DNA of 64,000 nt from Mycoplasmopsis iners ATCC 19705 (lineage in GTDB: Bacteria > Bacillota_I > Bacilli_A > Mycoplasmatales > Metamycoplasmataceae): contig NZ_JNJW01000002.1 of assembly GCF_000701805.1 (NCBI RefSeq), positions 42,402-106,401 on the forward strand, read 5' to 3'. Positions 53,701-64,000 of this stretch are shown here, in pieces. Position 1 is the first letter of the stretch. Every line of letters begins with the position of its first letter. Under the pieces are notes generated by a model, which saw only the letters and a program-made list of their open reading frames with translations, did no database searches and was not told where the DNA came from. Made by a program: the position numbers and the translations under genes.

Positions 53701-54572
53701 TGAAAATTTCTATGGTTACTATTATAGGAAGACCAAATGTAGGAAAGTCTTCCTTATTAAATGCAATTTTGAATTACAATGTTTCGATTGTTTCAAATGT
53801 AGCACAAACAACAAGAGATCAAATAACTGGAATTTACAATGACGATGAATACCAAATTGTATTCATTGACACTCCTGGGATTCATAAACCTGTTAATTTG
53901 TTAGGCGAACAATTAAATAAATTCGCATATGAAACAATTGATGAAATAGATTGCTTATTATTTTTAACTCCTATTAATGAGAAAATCGCCGGTGGCGATT
54001 TAGCAATTTTGGACAAAATTAAAAGTGTTAAACATAAAGTAGCAGTAATTACAAAACTTGATTTGGCAAAATCCCCTGTAGAAATACAAGAAAAAATAAA
54101 ACAGTTGGAAGAGTTCAATTTTGAAAAAATTGTTTCAGTTTCAACTAAAAATCAAAAGTCAGTTGATGCTTTAATTGAAATTTTAAAAGAATACTCATAT
54201 GAAGGTGAGCCTTTATATGATCCAGAATTTATCACTGATAAATCAATGCGTTTTATTGCTAAAGAAATTATTAGAGAATCAGCTATTAATTTATTAAGAG
54301 ATGAATTGCCACATTCAATAGCTGTAGAAATCAATGATTTTATTGAAAACAATGACAATATTGAAATTAATGCAATTGTTTATGTGAAAAAAGATTCCCA
54401 AAAAGGCATGTTAATAGGCAAAAATGGTTCAATGATTAAACAAATTGGAACAATAGCAAGAAAGAAAATGCAAGCTCAATTTGGATGTAATATTCATTTA
54501 AATACAAAAATTAAGGTTGCAAAAAAATGAATTGAAGATTCTAAATCACTGAAAAAATTTGGTTATTTGTAA
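53700..54572 (+). CDS. era: GTPase Era
   Basis: 290 residues. G1 GRPNVGKSS (10-18), G3 DTPG, G4 TKLD, and a C-terminal KH domain (GMLIGKNGSMIKQIG) that binds the 3' end of 16S rRNA. Era acts in 30S assembly. The position after ybeY and cdd is widely conserved in firmicutes. One TGA near the end is Trp. Confidence 0.97.
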
Positions 54573-54584
54573 AAGGATAAAGAA

Positions 54585-55637
54585 ATGAATAAAAAAATAT
54601 TAAATAAACTTTTCGAAGAAAAAAATATAGATGCTCTTGTGTCTATGGCGCCTCAAACAAGGTTGTGATATTCTAAAGTACAAACATCAGACGGCTATTT
54701 AGTTGTGGAAAAAGACGAAGCATACTTGTTTGTTGATGGAAGATACATAGAATATGCAAGAAATAATGCTAAAAATGTAGAAGTTATTTTACTTAATGGT
54801 TTAAATACCTTAAAAGAATTTTTTGCACAAAAACAATACAAAAATGTTGCTTTTGAAGAAGATTATTTAACAGTAGAAAACTACAAAATGCTTAAAAATA
54901 TAATAAATCCAATAAGCGTTGAAACTATCAATGGACAAGCTTTAAGAATTATTAAATCTGAAGAAGAAATTCAAATAATGAAAAAAGCAATTGATATTTC
55001 TTTAGAGTCTTACAGACAACTTATGGAATGAGTAAAACCAGGGATGACTGAAAAAGAAGTTGCTGCAAAATTAAACTATTTATTAAAACTTAATGGAGCA
55101 GATAAAGAAAGTTTTGATGAAATTATAGCTACAGGAGCTAATTCTGCCGAACCTCACCATCACCCAACAGATGCAAAATTAAAAGAAGGTGATTTACTTA
55201 AAGTTGATTTTGGTGCATTATATAAAGGTTATAGCGCTGACATAACTAGAACTACAATTTTAGGTGGTGTTGACAAAGCTAATTCTCTAGAAGCTTTAAA
55301 AATTATGAAAATAGTTGAAGAAGCAGCCAAGGCAGGTAGAGATGCTGTTAGACCCGGTATTACAACACAAGAGATTGATAAAATTTGTAGAGACTATATT
55401 GAAGCAAAAGGTTATGGCAAATACTTTGTTCATTCAACCGGTCACGGTTTGGGTATTGATGTGCATGAATTACCTTATGTTTCAAGATTACGTCCAACAG
55501 TTTTAGAACCAGGAATGGTTATAACAGTTGAACCTGGTATATATATTGAAGGACTTGGCGGATCAAGAAATGAAGATGATGTACTAGTTACAGAAACAGG
55601 TCGTTGAGTGCTTTCACAACCAAACGAAAAAAATTAG
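54585..55637 (+). CDS. pepP: Xaa-Pro aminopeptidase (M24 family)
   Basis: 350 residues. The C-terminal pita-bread domain holds the metal ligands: [32 protein letters not shown] and [17 protein letters not shown]. The N-terminal creatinase-like domain is present. It releases N-terminal residues before proline, useful for peptide scavenging. AAAAGGA precedes ATG 54585. A strong terminator follows. Confidence 0.94.
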
Positions 55638-55644
55638 TTTTCAA

Positions 55645-55683
55645 TAAAAAAGCCCTATTTTTCGAGTAAAAAGGGGCTTTTTG
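55645..55683 (+). terminator. Terminator of the ybeY-pepP unit
   Basis: AAAAAAGCCC...GGGGCTTTTT with a long partly paired loop. Confidence 0.9.
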
Positions 55684-55706
55684 ATTTTATTGAAAGTTAA
55701 TTTTTA

Positions 55707-55712
55707 TATAAT
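55707..55712 (+). promoter_or_regulatory. -10 box of proS (leaderless type)
   Basis: TATAAT ending 7 bases before ATG 55720. Confidence 0.6.
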
Positions 55713-55719
55713 AAGACTT

Positions 55720-57156
55720 ATGAGATTATTAGAAAAAATTACACCTATGGAAGAAGATTTTTCAAAGTGATATACAGATGTAGTTAAACAAGGAAATCTT
55801 ATTGCTTATGGCCCTGTGAAGGGCACATTAGTTTTTAAACCTAATGCCTATGGAATTTGAGAACAAATTCAACAAAACTTGAATGCTGTTTTTAAAGAGA
55901 AAGGCGTTCAAAATGTTTACTTACCATTGTTTATTCCTGAAAAATTATTCAATAAAGAAAAAGACCACATTAAAGGTTTTAACCCCGAATTAGCAACAAT
56001 TACTATGGTTGGTGATAAAAAACTTGAAGAAAAGATTTTTGTTAGACCAACTTCCGAAGTTCTTTTTGCTGATTTATTCAAAAATTCAATTGAATCGCAT
56101 AAAGACTTGCCAATGATATACAATCAATGGGCAAATGTTGTAAGATGAGAAAAAACTACTAATCCTTTTTTAAGAAGTAGAGAGTTCTTATGACAAGAAG
56201 GTCATACCTGTCATGCCGACCCAAAAGAAGCAAGACAATTTACCAAAGGTATGATTTCTTCTTATTCAAGATTTTTAAAAAACTTTTTGGCCTTACCAAC
56301 AATAATTGGTAAAAAAACTCCACATGAAAAATTTGCAGGGGCTTGTTCAACATATACAGTTGAGGCAATGATGAAAGATGGTAGAGCGCTACAGTCAGGA
56401 ACAAGCCATTATTTAGCACAAAATTTTTCAAAACAATTCGACATTAGTTTTAAAAATAAAAACAATCAGTCTGAATTTGTTTATCAAACTTCATGAGGCG
56501 TGTCAACACGTTTATTAGGAGCAATAATTATGACACATGGCGACAATAGAGGTATTATTATTCCTCCAAGAGTTGCTCCTGTTCAAGTTGCTATTTTAGA
56601 ATTATTTGCTAATAAAAATCCTTTAGTTCATAAAGCAGCTGAAGAAATACAAAGAGAATTAGCAAGAAAATTCCGTGTATTTTTAGATGATAGTGATAAA
56701 ACACCAGGTTTTAAAGCTTCGAATGCTGAAATACAAGGTATTCCGGTTAGAGTGGAAATTGGACCAAAAGATCTAGAAAACAACGTTGTAACAGTTGTTC
56801 GAAGAGACACATTGGAAAAAACCACAGTCAAAATCAATGAAATTAAAAATTACATTGAACAATTGTTAGATGCAATTCATGACAATTTATATGAAAATGC
56901 TAAACAAAGACTTGAACAAAACACTGTAACTGTTTATGATTATGAAGAATTTAAAAAAGAGATTGAAAATCGTAAATTTGTTATTGCTCCATTTTGTTGC
57001 TCATCTAAAGTTGAAGAATTAATTAAAGAAGAAACTGGCGCTTCTACTAGATGTATCCCTAAAAAATATGACAAACAAAATAAATCAGTTAAATGCATTT
57101 ATCCAAAATGTAACGCAAAAACCAAGAGATATGTTGTGTTTGCTAGGGCATACTAA
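55720..57156 (+). CDS. proS: Prolyl-tRNA synthetase (archaeal/eukaryotic-like type)
   Basis: 478 residues, class II. Motif 2 is FVRPTSEVLF with NQWANVVRWE and LWQEGHT; motif 3 includes SWGVSTRLLGAIIMTHGD. No editing insertion is present. The C-terminal domain has cysteines (FCCSS, CIYPKC) and ends in Tyr, the mark of the archaeal/eukaryotic-like ProRS found in mycoplasmas. Five or more TGA codons are Trp. Confidence 0.95.
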
Positions 57157-57179
57157 ACATTGTAAGAAGTAGGTGAAAA

Positions 57180-57533
57180 ATTCTTAAGTTAAATTACATT
57201 AATTCGCTTCCAAATTCGGAAAAGTATAAATATGTTCAAAGCATTTGCAACTTAGAAATTGCAAAGGCAAAATCATTGAGATATGATTCTTTATATTCTT
57301 ATTATCAAAAGAACAAAAATTGTATAGAAAAGAAGTTATCTAATTTTTATTCAGAAGCTTTTGCTAAAACACTCAATTGTTTATCGTCAGTTAGTAGTTT
57401 AATTATTACAAATCAATTTTTGACAAAAAACACTAATAAGTATTGATATTCTGAATATTTTTCAAAAACAACATACTACAAAAAGCGAATTGAGGCGATT
57501 GACGAATTTTTATCTTATTACATAATGAATTAA
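57180..57533 (+). CDS. MG284/MPN403-like conserved mollicute protein
   Basis: 117 residues if begun at ATT 57180. The frame between the upstream stop (TAG in proS) and the TAA at 57531 contains no ATG, GTG or TTG near its start. AGGTG at 57171-57175 lies just before the ATT, like the site before apt. The protein is Lys/Tyr/Ser-rich and helical. Position directly after proS is the same as MG284 after MG283 in M. genitalium, and length is similar; I take it as that family on context. Function unknown. Confidence 0.62.
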
Positions 57534-57562
57534 AAAAGTGTGGTTTAGCCACATTTTTTCTT
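57533..57562 (+). terminator. Terminator after the MG284-like gene
   Basis: AAAAGTGTGG-TTTA-GCCACATTTTTT. Confidence 0.9.
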
Positions 57563-57650
57563 TTTACCTATTTTATAGGCATATTAGGAAAATATATTTT
57601 CATTATTTAAATAAAATAATTAATAATAAAAATGCTTAACATTTATTGTT

Positions 57651-57656
57651 TATAAT
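57651..57656 (+). promoter_or_regulatory. -10 box of polC (leaderless type)
   Basis: TATAAT ending 9 bases before ATG 57666. Confidence 0.6.
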
Positions 57657-57665
57657 AATAAAACT

Positions 57666-60600
57666 ATGATTCAAAATAACAGTTTTTTACAATTATGTGA
57701 TCGTTTAAAAATCCCGGTGCCTGATTCGCTAAAGAATACGGAAATTTTAGAAATTAGTTTTGATCCTTCGACAGATAAATTAAAAATGGTTTTCAAATTT
57801 AATAACAATGTTTCATTGGCACAATTTAAATTTTTCAAAGCTTTCTTTACTAAAAAAGAAGGAAGGGAAAACTTTGATTGTACATTTATATTTCCAACTT
57901 CAATGTATGAAATGTCAAGCTTAGAAGAATATATTGTTAATTTATTGCAAAAAACTAAATATTCTTTATTGAAGAAATACAACTTAACGAACTATTTAAA
58001 CCAAGTTAATGATTGTTCTTATGAAGTAATTTTGCCTGAAAATGATGAAAAAGAAGATGTTATTGATAAGTTGAATTTGCTTGTTGAAAAATTAAAAAAT
58101 TATGGCTATAAAAATTTAAATATTTTTTGCAATTTTAAAAACAATGAAATTGTTAATGTTGAAGAAGAGCAAATAATAAAACAAAATGAAATAATTGACC
58201 AATATCTTAAAAATAAAGAAAATAAACCAAAGATTAACAGACCTATTGAATCATCTAATAACAATTTTTTCAGAAGAAGTAAAAAAATGGAATATCAATT
58301 TGTTCCTCTAAACGAATTAAAAGATGCCCCCGACAAAACAGACATTGAAGTTCAAGGCATGATTTTTGATCAAGAGTATAAATACATTCCAAAAGCTGAA
58401 AAAAACAAACATTTATATATTTTTTCTATTACTGATCTTAAAAATGGGGCCAAGTTGCAATTATTTAGTCCAAACGAATTAACTGAAGAAGATCAAAAAA
58501 TCTTAGCTAAAGGAAACTGAATTTCTGCTAAAGGTCGTCTTGTTCATAGATTGCATATGGGTAGGACAGATATTAATATTTATATTGATTCATATAATCA
58601 AATAGCGAGTCAAGCCAAAGAATCGGTAGATACTGCCACAGTTAAACGTGTTGAATTGCATGTTAGTTCAAAAATGAACACAATGGATGGTTTATTAGAA
58701 CCTGAAGAAATTCTTAAAACTGCTAAAAAGTTCAACATGCCAGCAGTTGCTATAATGGATGCAAATGGTTGTCAAGGTTATCCTGCGTTCTATTTAGCTT
58801 CAAAAAAAGAAGGAGTAAAACCAATTTATGGCACTGCTTTTAGTGTAATAAATAGAAATGTTAATATTGTTTTAGGTAATTTTCAGAATGTTAAACTAAG
58901 AGACACTGGTTATCTTTCTTTCGATATTGAAACTTCATCTCTTTTCCCTAGATTTGGTGATTTGATTGAATATGGTGCTGTTTCAATCAGCGAATCATTA
59001 AGAATAAATAATCCAGAACAATTCTTTGTTAAAGCTAGAAAGCCTATTAGTTCATTTACAACAAACTTAACTGGAATTACAAATGAAATGCTTAATAGTT
59101 CTGGAATCAACACTAAAGAAGCTTTACAAAAAATCTATGAATCCTTGAACAACAAAATTGCTTTAGCTCATAATGCTCGGTTTGATTATCATTTTTTAAA
59201 ACAAAAATTTTATGAAAATCAGATGGAATTTCCAAATGTGGCGGTAATTGACACGCTTAAAGTTTCAAGGCTATTATTCCCTAATGATTCAAAACACAGA
59301 CTCAAAGATCTCGCTAATAAAGTTGGCATAAATTATAATGATGAAGAAGCACACCGTGGTGATTATGATGCTGATGTTCTAGCTAATGTTTGATTACAAT
59401 TAATCAGTTTGCTTGAAGCACAAGGCATAGATGATTTAGCTAAATTAGCTTCTTATACTTCTGACGCTTTATACAAACGGGAATTTTCATATGAAGCAAG
59501 CACTATTGCTAAAAATAATCAAGGATTAAGAGAGCAATTTGAATTAGTTAGTTTAGCTTCTACAGATCAATATTATTCACAACCCAAATTATATTGAGAC
59601 CAATTGAAAGAAAAATCAAACATCTTAGTTGGCTCAGGAACACTTAAAAGTAAATTACTAGATGATTATTTTTATGGTTCGCATGAGTTGTTTTTACAAA
59701 CAATTGATAATTATGATTACGTAGAAATTCCGGCACCTCAAGTGTTCGACCACTGAATAACTTATGGAGATATCACACAAGAAGAATTGTTAAATTCATT
59801 AGCCGAAATAATTTCTATAGCAAAAGCCAAAAACAAAATTGTTGTTGCTACAGCAGATGTAAAATACCAAAGTGAAATTGACCATAAAGCCTATGAAATA
59901 GTCGTTTATGCTAAAGGAATTGGTAACTCTCGTCATTATTTATACAATTATGAGAAAGCAAGAAACAATACTTTAAAAGTTCCTAAACAACATTTTCTTT
60001 CAACTAATGAAATGCTAGAACAATTTAGCTTCTTGAAAGATGAGCAATTAATTAAAGAAATCGTTATTGATAACACTAATAAAATTGCTAACATGTGTGA
60101 AAACATAGAGGTTATCAAAAAAGGTTTATTTAAACCTGAATTCGACAATTCGCCTGTTAAATTAAAAGATTTAGTTTACAAAACAGCACATGAAAAATAT
60201 GGTGAGATATTGCCAGAATTTATTGAGAAAAGAATTCAGTCAGAGCTTGATCCAATTATTGAACACGGTTTCTCCGTTATTTATTGAATTAGTCATGTTT
60301 TAATTAAAAAATCGGTTGAAAATGGATTTATTGTAGGTAGCCGTGGTTCAGTTGGTTCGTCTATTGTTGCTTATTTATCTGGTGTTAGTCAGGTTAATCC
60401 ATTGCCTTCACATTATCTTTGCCCAAAATGTAAAAAATTCATTTTGTCAGATGACAAAAATATAACTTCTGGTTTTGATTTAGATCCTATTAATTGTCCG
60501 GATTGCGGAACCTTAATGGAAACTGATGGTCAAACAATTCCATTTGAAACTTTCTTAGGTTTTAACGCTGATAAAGTTCCTGATATTGATCTTAACTTCT

Positions 60601-62021
60601 CAGGTATTGTTCAGGGTGAAATTCATAAAGAGGTTAGAAATCTTTTTGGTGTTAATAAAACTTTTAAGGCCGGAACTGTACAAACAGTGGCTGCTAAAAC
60701 TGCTTTTGGTTATGTAAAAAATTATTGTGAAGAAACAAAAACAGAGCTTGATGATGTATATATGAATTATCTATCAAATAAAATTGATGGCATTAAGAGA
60801 ACAACTTCTCAACACCCTGGTGGAATAATAATTGTTCCACAAGACTTTGATTTGTTTGATATTACTCCTATTAATTATCCAGCAGGTGATATTGGAGCAG
60901 ATTGAAAAACGACACACTTTGATTACAAAGCAATCCATGATAATTTGCTTAAATTAGATATTCTGGGTCATGATAACCCTACAATAATCAAATTGTTAGA
61001 AGATACAACAGGTATAAAAACAGATCAAATTCCTAAAAAAGATAAAAAAGTTATTTCTATTTTTAGTAGCACAAAAGAACTTGGAATTTCGCCAGAAGAT
61101 ATAGGTGGCGAGACCACCGGTGCTCTTGGGTTGCCTGAATTTGGAACGGACTTCGTTAGAAGAATGCTTAGTACATCTAATCCACAATCTTTTGCTGATT
61201 TGGTTTCTCTTTCTGGTCTTTCACATGGTACAAATGTTTGAACAGATAATGCCGAAGACTTAGTTGTTAAAAGAGGTTTTACATTAAGCGATGTTATTTC
61301 TTATCGTGATGATATTTTGGTAAAACTTATGGCACAAGGCGTTCCAAGAACCGAAGCGTTTTCAATAATGGAAAATGTTCGTAAAGGTAAGGGTCTTAAA
61401 CCTGAGGAAGAAGCATTACTTAATAAATATAATGTCCCAGACTGACAAATTGACAGTATGAAAAAAATTAAGTATATGTTCCCAAAAGCCCATGCTGTAG
61501 CATATGTACTTATGGCTTGATGAATTGCATATTATAAGGTATATCACCCACTTGAATTTTATGCAACATACTTCACAGCACATGCTGATGTGTTTGATTT
61601 AGATCATATGATCGATTTTAAAGCTGGCACAAAAGTTAAAAACAGATTAAGAGAATTAATAATCTTAAACAATAAAAATATCATTAGCTCGACTGAGAAA
61701 AAACTAATCCCGATTATGGAAATAGCTCAAGAACTTTATGCAAGGGGTTATAACATTGCTAATGTTTCTTTAGAAAAATCACATGCTAGTGAATGATTAG
61801 TAGATCATGAAAATAAATGTTTAATTCCTCCATTTAATGCAATTAACTCTCTTGGCTTAGCTGTTGCCACTTCAATAACTTCTGCAAGAGAAGACAAAAC
61901 GTTTTTATCGATTGAAGATTTAAGAAAAAGAACACAATTAAATAATACGCTCGAACAAAAACTTAAAGACATGGGTGTGTTAAACAATTTAGATAAAACT
62001 AATCAAATGTCATTATTTTAA
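57666..62021 (+). CDS. polC: DNA polymerase III PolC-type alpha subunit
   Basis: 1451 residues, the replicative polymerase of firmicutes and mollicutes. Order: N-terminal and OB domains (to about 320), PHP domain (about 325-415, interrupted), 3'-5' exonuclease (about 416-585: FDIETSSL, HNARFDYHF, HRGDYDADV), then PHP remainder, zinc finger (about 916-960, CPKC and CPDC) and palm (PDIDLNFSG), and duplex-binding parts to the end. The PHP metal motifs are degenerate (HVSS, MDAN in place of HLHT and TDH). Many TGA codons are Trp. Confidence 0.97.
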
Positions 62022-62043
62022 TAGCCTTAGGGCTATTTTATTT
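62018..62043 (+). terminator. Terminator of polC
   Basis: AATAGCC-TTA-GGGCTATTTTATTTT at the stop codon. Confidence 0.88.
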
Positions 62044-62050
62044 TGCAAAT

Positions 62051-62090
62051 AAAAATGCCTAATTAGGCTATGAAACAGCTTAATTAGGCA
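62051..62090 (-). terminator. Terminator of the Fic gene
   Basis: Minus strand: TGCCTAATTA...TAATTAGGCA followed by TTTTTATTT. Confidence 0.8.
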
Positions 62091-62113
62091 ATTAGCAAAA
62101 TATTAATGAATTA

Positions 62114-63169
62114 TTATCAAATCTTTTCGTTTTTATAATAGCAAATATTTTTCCCTACTCCTTCTTTTATCAATATGCCAGAAGCTACAAGTTTACGAAG
62201 CGCTCCTTCAATAGAACTAATACTAATTGACGGACAAAGTTCAACAATATTTTGTTTTGTAAATCTACCTAATTTTGTATTAATTGCTTTTTGAACCATC
62301 TCAATCACTGGCACTTTGATTTCTATTAAGTTAAAACGTTCATCTAGGTCTTTATAAGCAGCTAAAACTATTTTAAGAAAATATTTAATAAAGGCTTCGT
62401 TGTCGTGAGTGTTTTCGTGTCAGCCGTTTTGTGCATCTTTAAGTGCTTCATAGTATAAGTCTTTGTTTTTAGATATTTTAGATTCTAGTGAAATATATTT
62501 GCCAACGTAAAATCCGTTTTGATATAACAAAAGAGTAGTTAACAAGCGGCTAATTCTACCGTTTCCATCATTAAATGGATGAATACAAAGAAAATCATGA
62601 ATAAAGTTAGGGATAAGCAACAATGGATCTAATTGATTATTACTAATTGCTTTATTATATTCTACGCATAATCGCTCTAAAGCTTCTGCTGTTTCATATG
62701 GAGCAAGAGGCGTAAATATTGTTTGTTCTTTGCTATTAGGTAAAAATGCAGTTATATAATTTTGCACACTTTTGGTTTTTCCAGCCATAAGGTTATTTTG
62801 GTGGCTATATAAAATTTTATGTAAATGTAAAATGTTATTTTTTGTAATTGAAATAACGTCAAAGTTTTCATGAATCAAAGTTAACACATCGCGATAACCC
62901 GCAATTTCCTGTTCATCTCTATTTCTAGGTGCTATTTTTTCTTTTACTAATTGTTTGATTCTTATATTAGTGGTCAGAATACCTTCAATGGCATTAGACG
63001 ACTCAGTGCTTTGTATTTTTGCTAATTCAACTAGTTTTTCAAACTCATAAGCATGCTTTTTAAAATACAACTCTTGTTTACCAACTTCTTTGTAAACAGC
63101 AGCAATTAAACTTATTATTTCTGAACTTCACTTTTTATTTTTAATGTTTGAATAATTAAATCTTTTCAT
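62114..63169 (-). CDS. Fic domain protein with inhibitory motif and C-terminal winged helix
   Basis: 351 residues. The Fic motif is HPFNDGNGR (197-205), complete for AMP transfer. Upstream SSNAIEG (57-63) fits the inhibitory (S/T)xxxE(G/N) helix of class II Fic enzymes, so it is likely self-inhibited. The C-terminal 65 residues (LGRFTKQNIVELCPSISI and ALRKLVASGILI) look like a winged helix-turn-helix. The target is unknown; no antitoxin gene is adjacent. It stands next to an IS-rich end and may be acquired. Two TGA codons are Trp. Confidence 0.9.
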
Positions 63170-63460
63170 TATTTTTGCTTTCTTTCCCTTAAATTATATG
63201 CCAAAATAAGGGCAAGTTAAAATTTATAAGGGCAAAAATCCTGGTTGTAACATTTGCTTATTTTTGTAAACTTTTTAATATAAGTTTCCAAGTTAAGAAT
63301 TAACAAAACTTAATTTGCCTGTAAAATAGTTAAATTTGTTTTTTGTTATTTTCAAATTACAATGATAGAAATAATAATTAGGAAAAATTGTTTTACTTTT
63401 AAAGTTAACTAATTACATTTATCTGTTATTCAATTTGCTCTATATTTAGTTGTTTAGAAA
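63170..63460. other. AT-rich gene-free stretch upstream of the Fic gene
   Basis: This probably holds the Fic promoter. An IS1634-type end fragment (AGTTTCCAAGTTAAG, about 63283-63297) is visible. No reading frame of note. Confidence 0.5.
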
Positions 63461-63466
63461 TTTATA

Positions 63467-63662
63467 TTTCCCACTTGCTAGTATAAATTTTTATAATTGT
63501 GCGTTTTTCACTTGCTAGTATAAAAATACTTTTGTTTTTTAATGTTTCCCACTTGCTAGTATAAAAATTAAAACTTATTTTTAAAGATATTAGTTTCCCG
63601 CTTAGTAGGAAAAATCTTCCAAAAAAACACAATTAAAACTTTTGCCACTTGCTAAACTAGGA
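63467..63662 (+). repeat. Array of short repeats (TTTCCCACTTGCTAGTATAAA)
   Basis: Three near-identical copies start at 63467, 63504 and 63545, sharing CACTTGCTAGTATAAA. Degenerate copies lie at about 63594 (TTTCCCGCTTAGTAGGAAAAA) and 63641 (TTTGCCACTTGCTAAACTAGG). Spacing is 37-50 bases and the spacers are unrelated and AT-rich. Repeat length and spacer size are too irregular for CRISPR. Confidence 0.85.
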
Positions 63663-63667
63663 CAAGA

Positions 63668-63702
63668 AAAGTAGACAGAAAATAAAAACTGTCTACTTTT
63701 CG
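63668..63702 (+). repeat. Inverted repeat at the left edge of an IS3-like element
   Basis: Arms AAAAGTAGACAG and CTGTCTACTTTT, 11-12 bp, around an A-rich 9-10-base centre. TTTACAAT follows, a possible -10. It may be IS termini or a terminator. Confidence 0.7.
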
Positions 63703-63729
63703 TTTACAATAAGAGAAAGGAGTTTACAA

Positions 63730-64000
63730 ATGGCTAAACAATTGAAACATTATGAATGATTAGATCTATTTAGATGACTAGAAAATTGAGAATACACAAA
63801 TGAATATGAATACAAATTTGCATCTTATATTTCAGAAAAATATAATAAGGATTACTTTAAAGAAAATATTAGACGTAGAATTTGAAATAAATTTAGAGAA
63901 TATCAAAAAGACGAAACTGTAATATTTTCAAAAACAGGAACAGCCCCTAAAAAAGGGAAGGGTTGTGGAAGACCCAAAAAGAAAACTATTGAAACAGATG
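63730..64000 (+). CDS. IS3-like transposase OrfA (3' end outside window)
   Basis: 90 visible residues from ATG 63730, behind AAAGGAG. The sequence is Trp/Tyr/Lys-rich with many TGA-encoded Trp (LDLFRWLENWEYTNEYEYKF) and ends in a basic linker PKKGKGCGRPKKK. That GRPKK linker is common in OrfA of mycoplasma IS3-family elements. The assignment rests on this and on the upstream inverted repeat; the catalytic part would lie beyond the window. Confidence 0.6.

Noticed and set aside
63467..63662. CRISPR array
   Set aside because: Repeats are short and decayed, spacing varies from 37 to 50 bases, spacers are low-complexity AT, and no cas gene is present.

Overview
This window is a piece of a small, AT-rich mollicute genome. 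UGA is read as tryptophan throughout: most genes are open only if in-frame TGA codons are decoded as Trp, and a tRNA-Trp with anticodon UCA is encoded at 14420-14494. Gene content and order fit a Mycoplasma of the hominis/synoviae side of the family (Metamycoplasma or Mycoplasmopsis). Examples are an MG468/MG467-like ABC pair, rplK-rplA, prfA-prmC, rimP-nusA-rnpM-infB, proS followed by an MG284-like gene and polC, abundant lipoproteins, an IS1634-type element and an IS3-like element. The species cannot be fixed from the sequence alone.

Layout. 1-5.9 kb: a large FtsX-type ABC permease (5' end outside the window) and its ATPase. 6.2-9.0 kb (minus): a tightly overlapping cluster of two SpoU methyltransferases, a DivIVA-like protein, the ribosome-assembly GTPase RbgA and a membrane protein. 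9.1-14.5 kb: RNA polymerase delta, a lipoprotein nuclease, L11/L1, a minus-strand membrane protein, RF1 with its methyltransferase, an acyl carrier protein and two tRNAs. 14.7-20.7 kb (minus): a BMP-type nucleoside ABC importer whose first permease carries a long coiled-coil tail. 20.9-23.1 kb (minus): tsaE-tsaB and tuf. 23.4-28.5 kb: a 1006-residue surface lipoprotein and an IS element flanked by an exact 119-bp direct repeat. 28.5-33.0 kb (minus): HPr followed by an OppBCA-like importer without ATPase genes.

33.1-36.5 kb: argS and a lipoprotein with a transglutaminase-like triad. 36.6-41.6 kb (minus): S15, RibF, SecDF and S20, with a broken gene and IS-end fossils between the last two. 41.7-47.1 kb: rimP-nusA-rnpM-infB-apt and an ECF S component. 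47.1-50.3 kb: an unusual non-coding stretch, thymidine kinase, a YihY-family gene broken by one in-frame stop, and rpiB. 50.4-52.8 kb: a peptidase-C39 ABC exporter with a tiny membrane-anchored partner. 52.9-57.5 kb: ybeY-cdd-era-pepP, proS and an MG284-like gene that seems to start at ATT. 57.7-62.0 kb: polC. 62.1-64 kb: a self-inhibited Fic protein, an array of short repeats, and the left part of an IS3-like element.

Themes. Several housekeeping genes have a TATAAT box 6-9 bases before the ATG and no ribosome-binding site, which suggests leaderless mRNAs. Elsewhere genes overlap by 1-11 bases and are probably translationally coupled. The most system-like unexplained items are the C39 exporter with its mini-partner, the coiled-coil permease, the transglutaminase-like lipoprotein, the IS with its very long target duplication and scattered fossil ends, and the short-repeat array at 63.47-63.66 kb.
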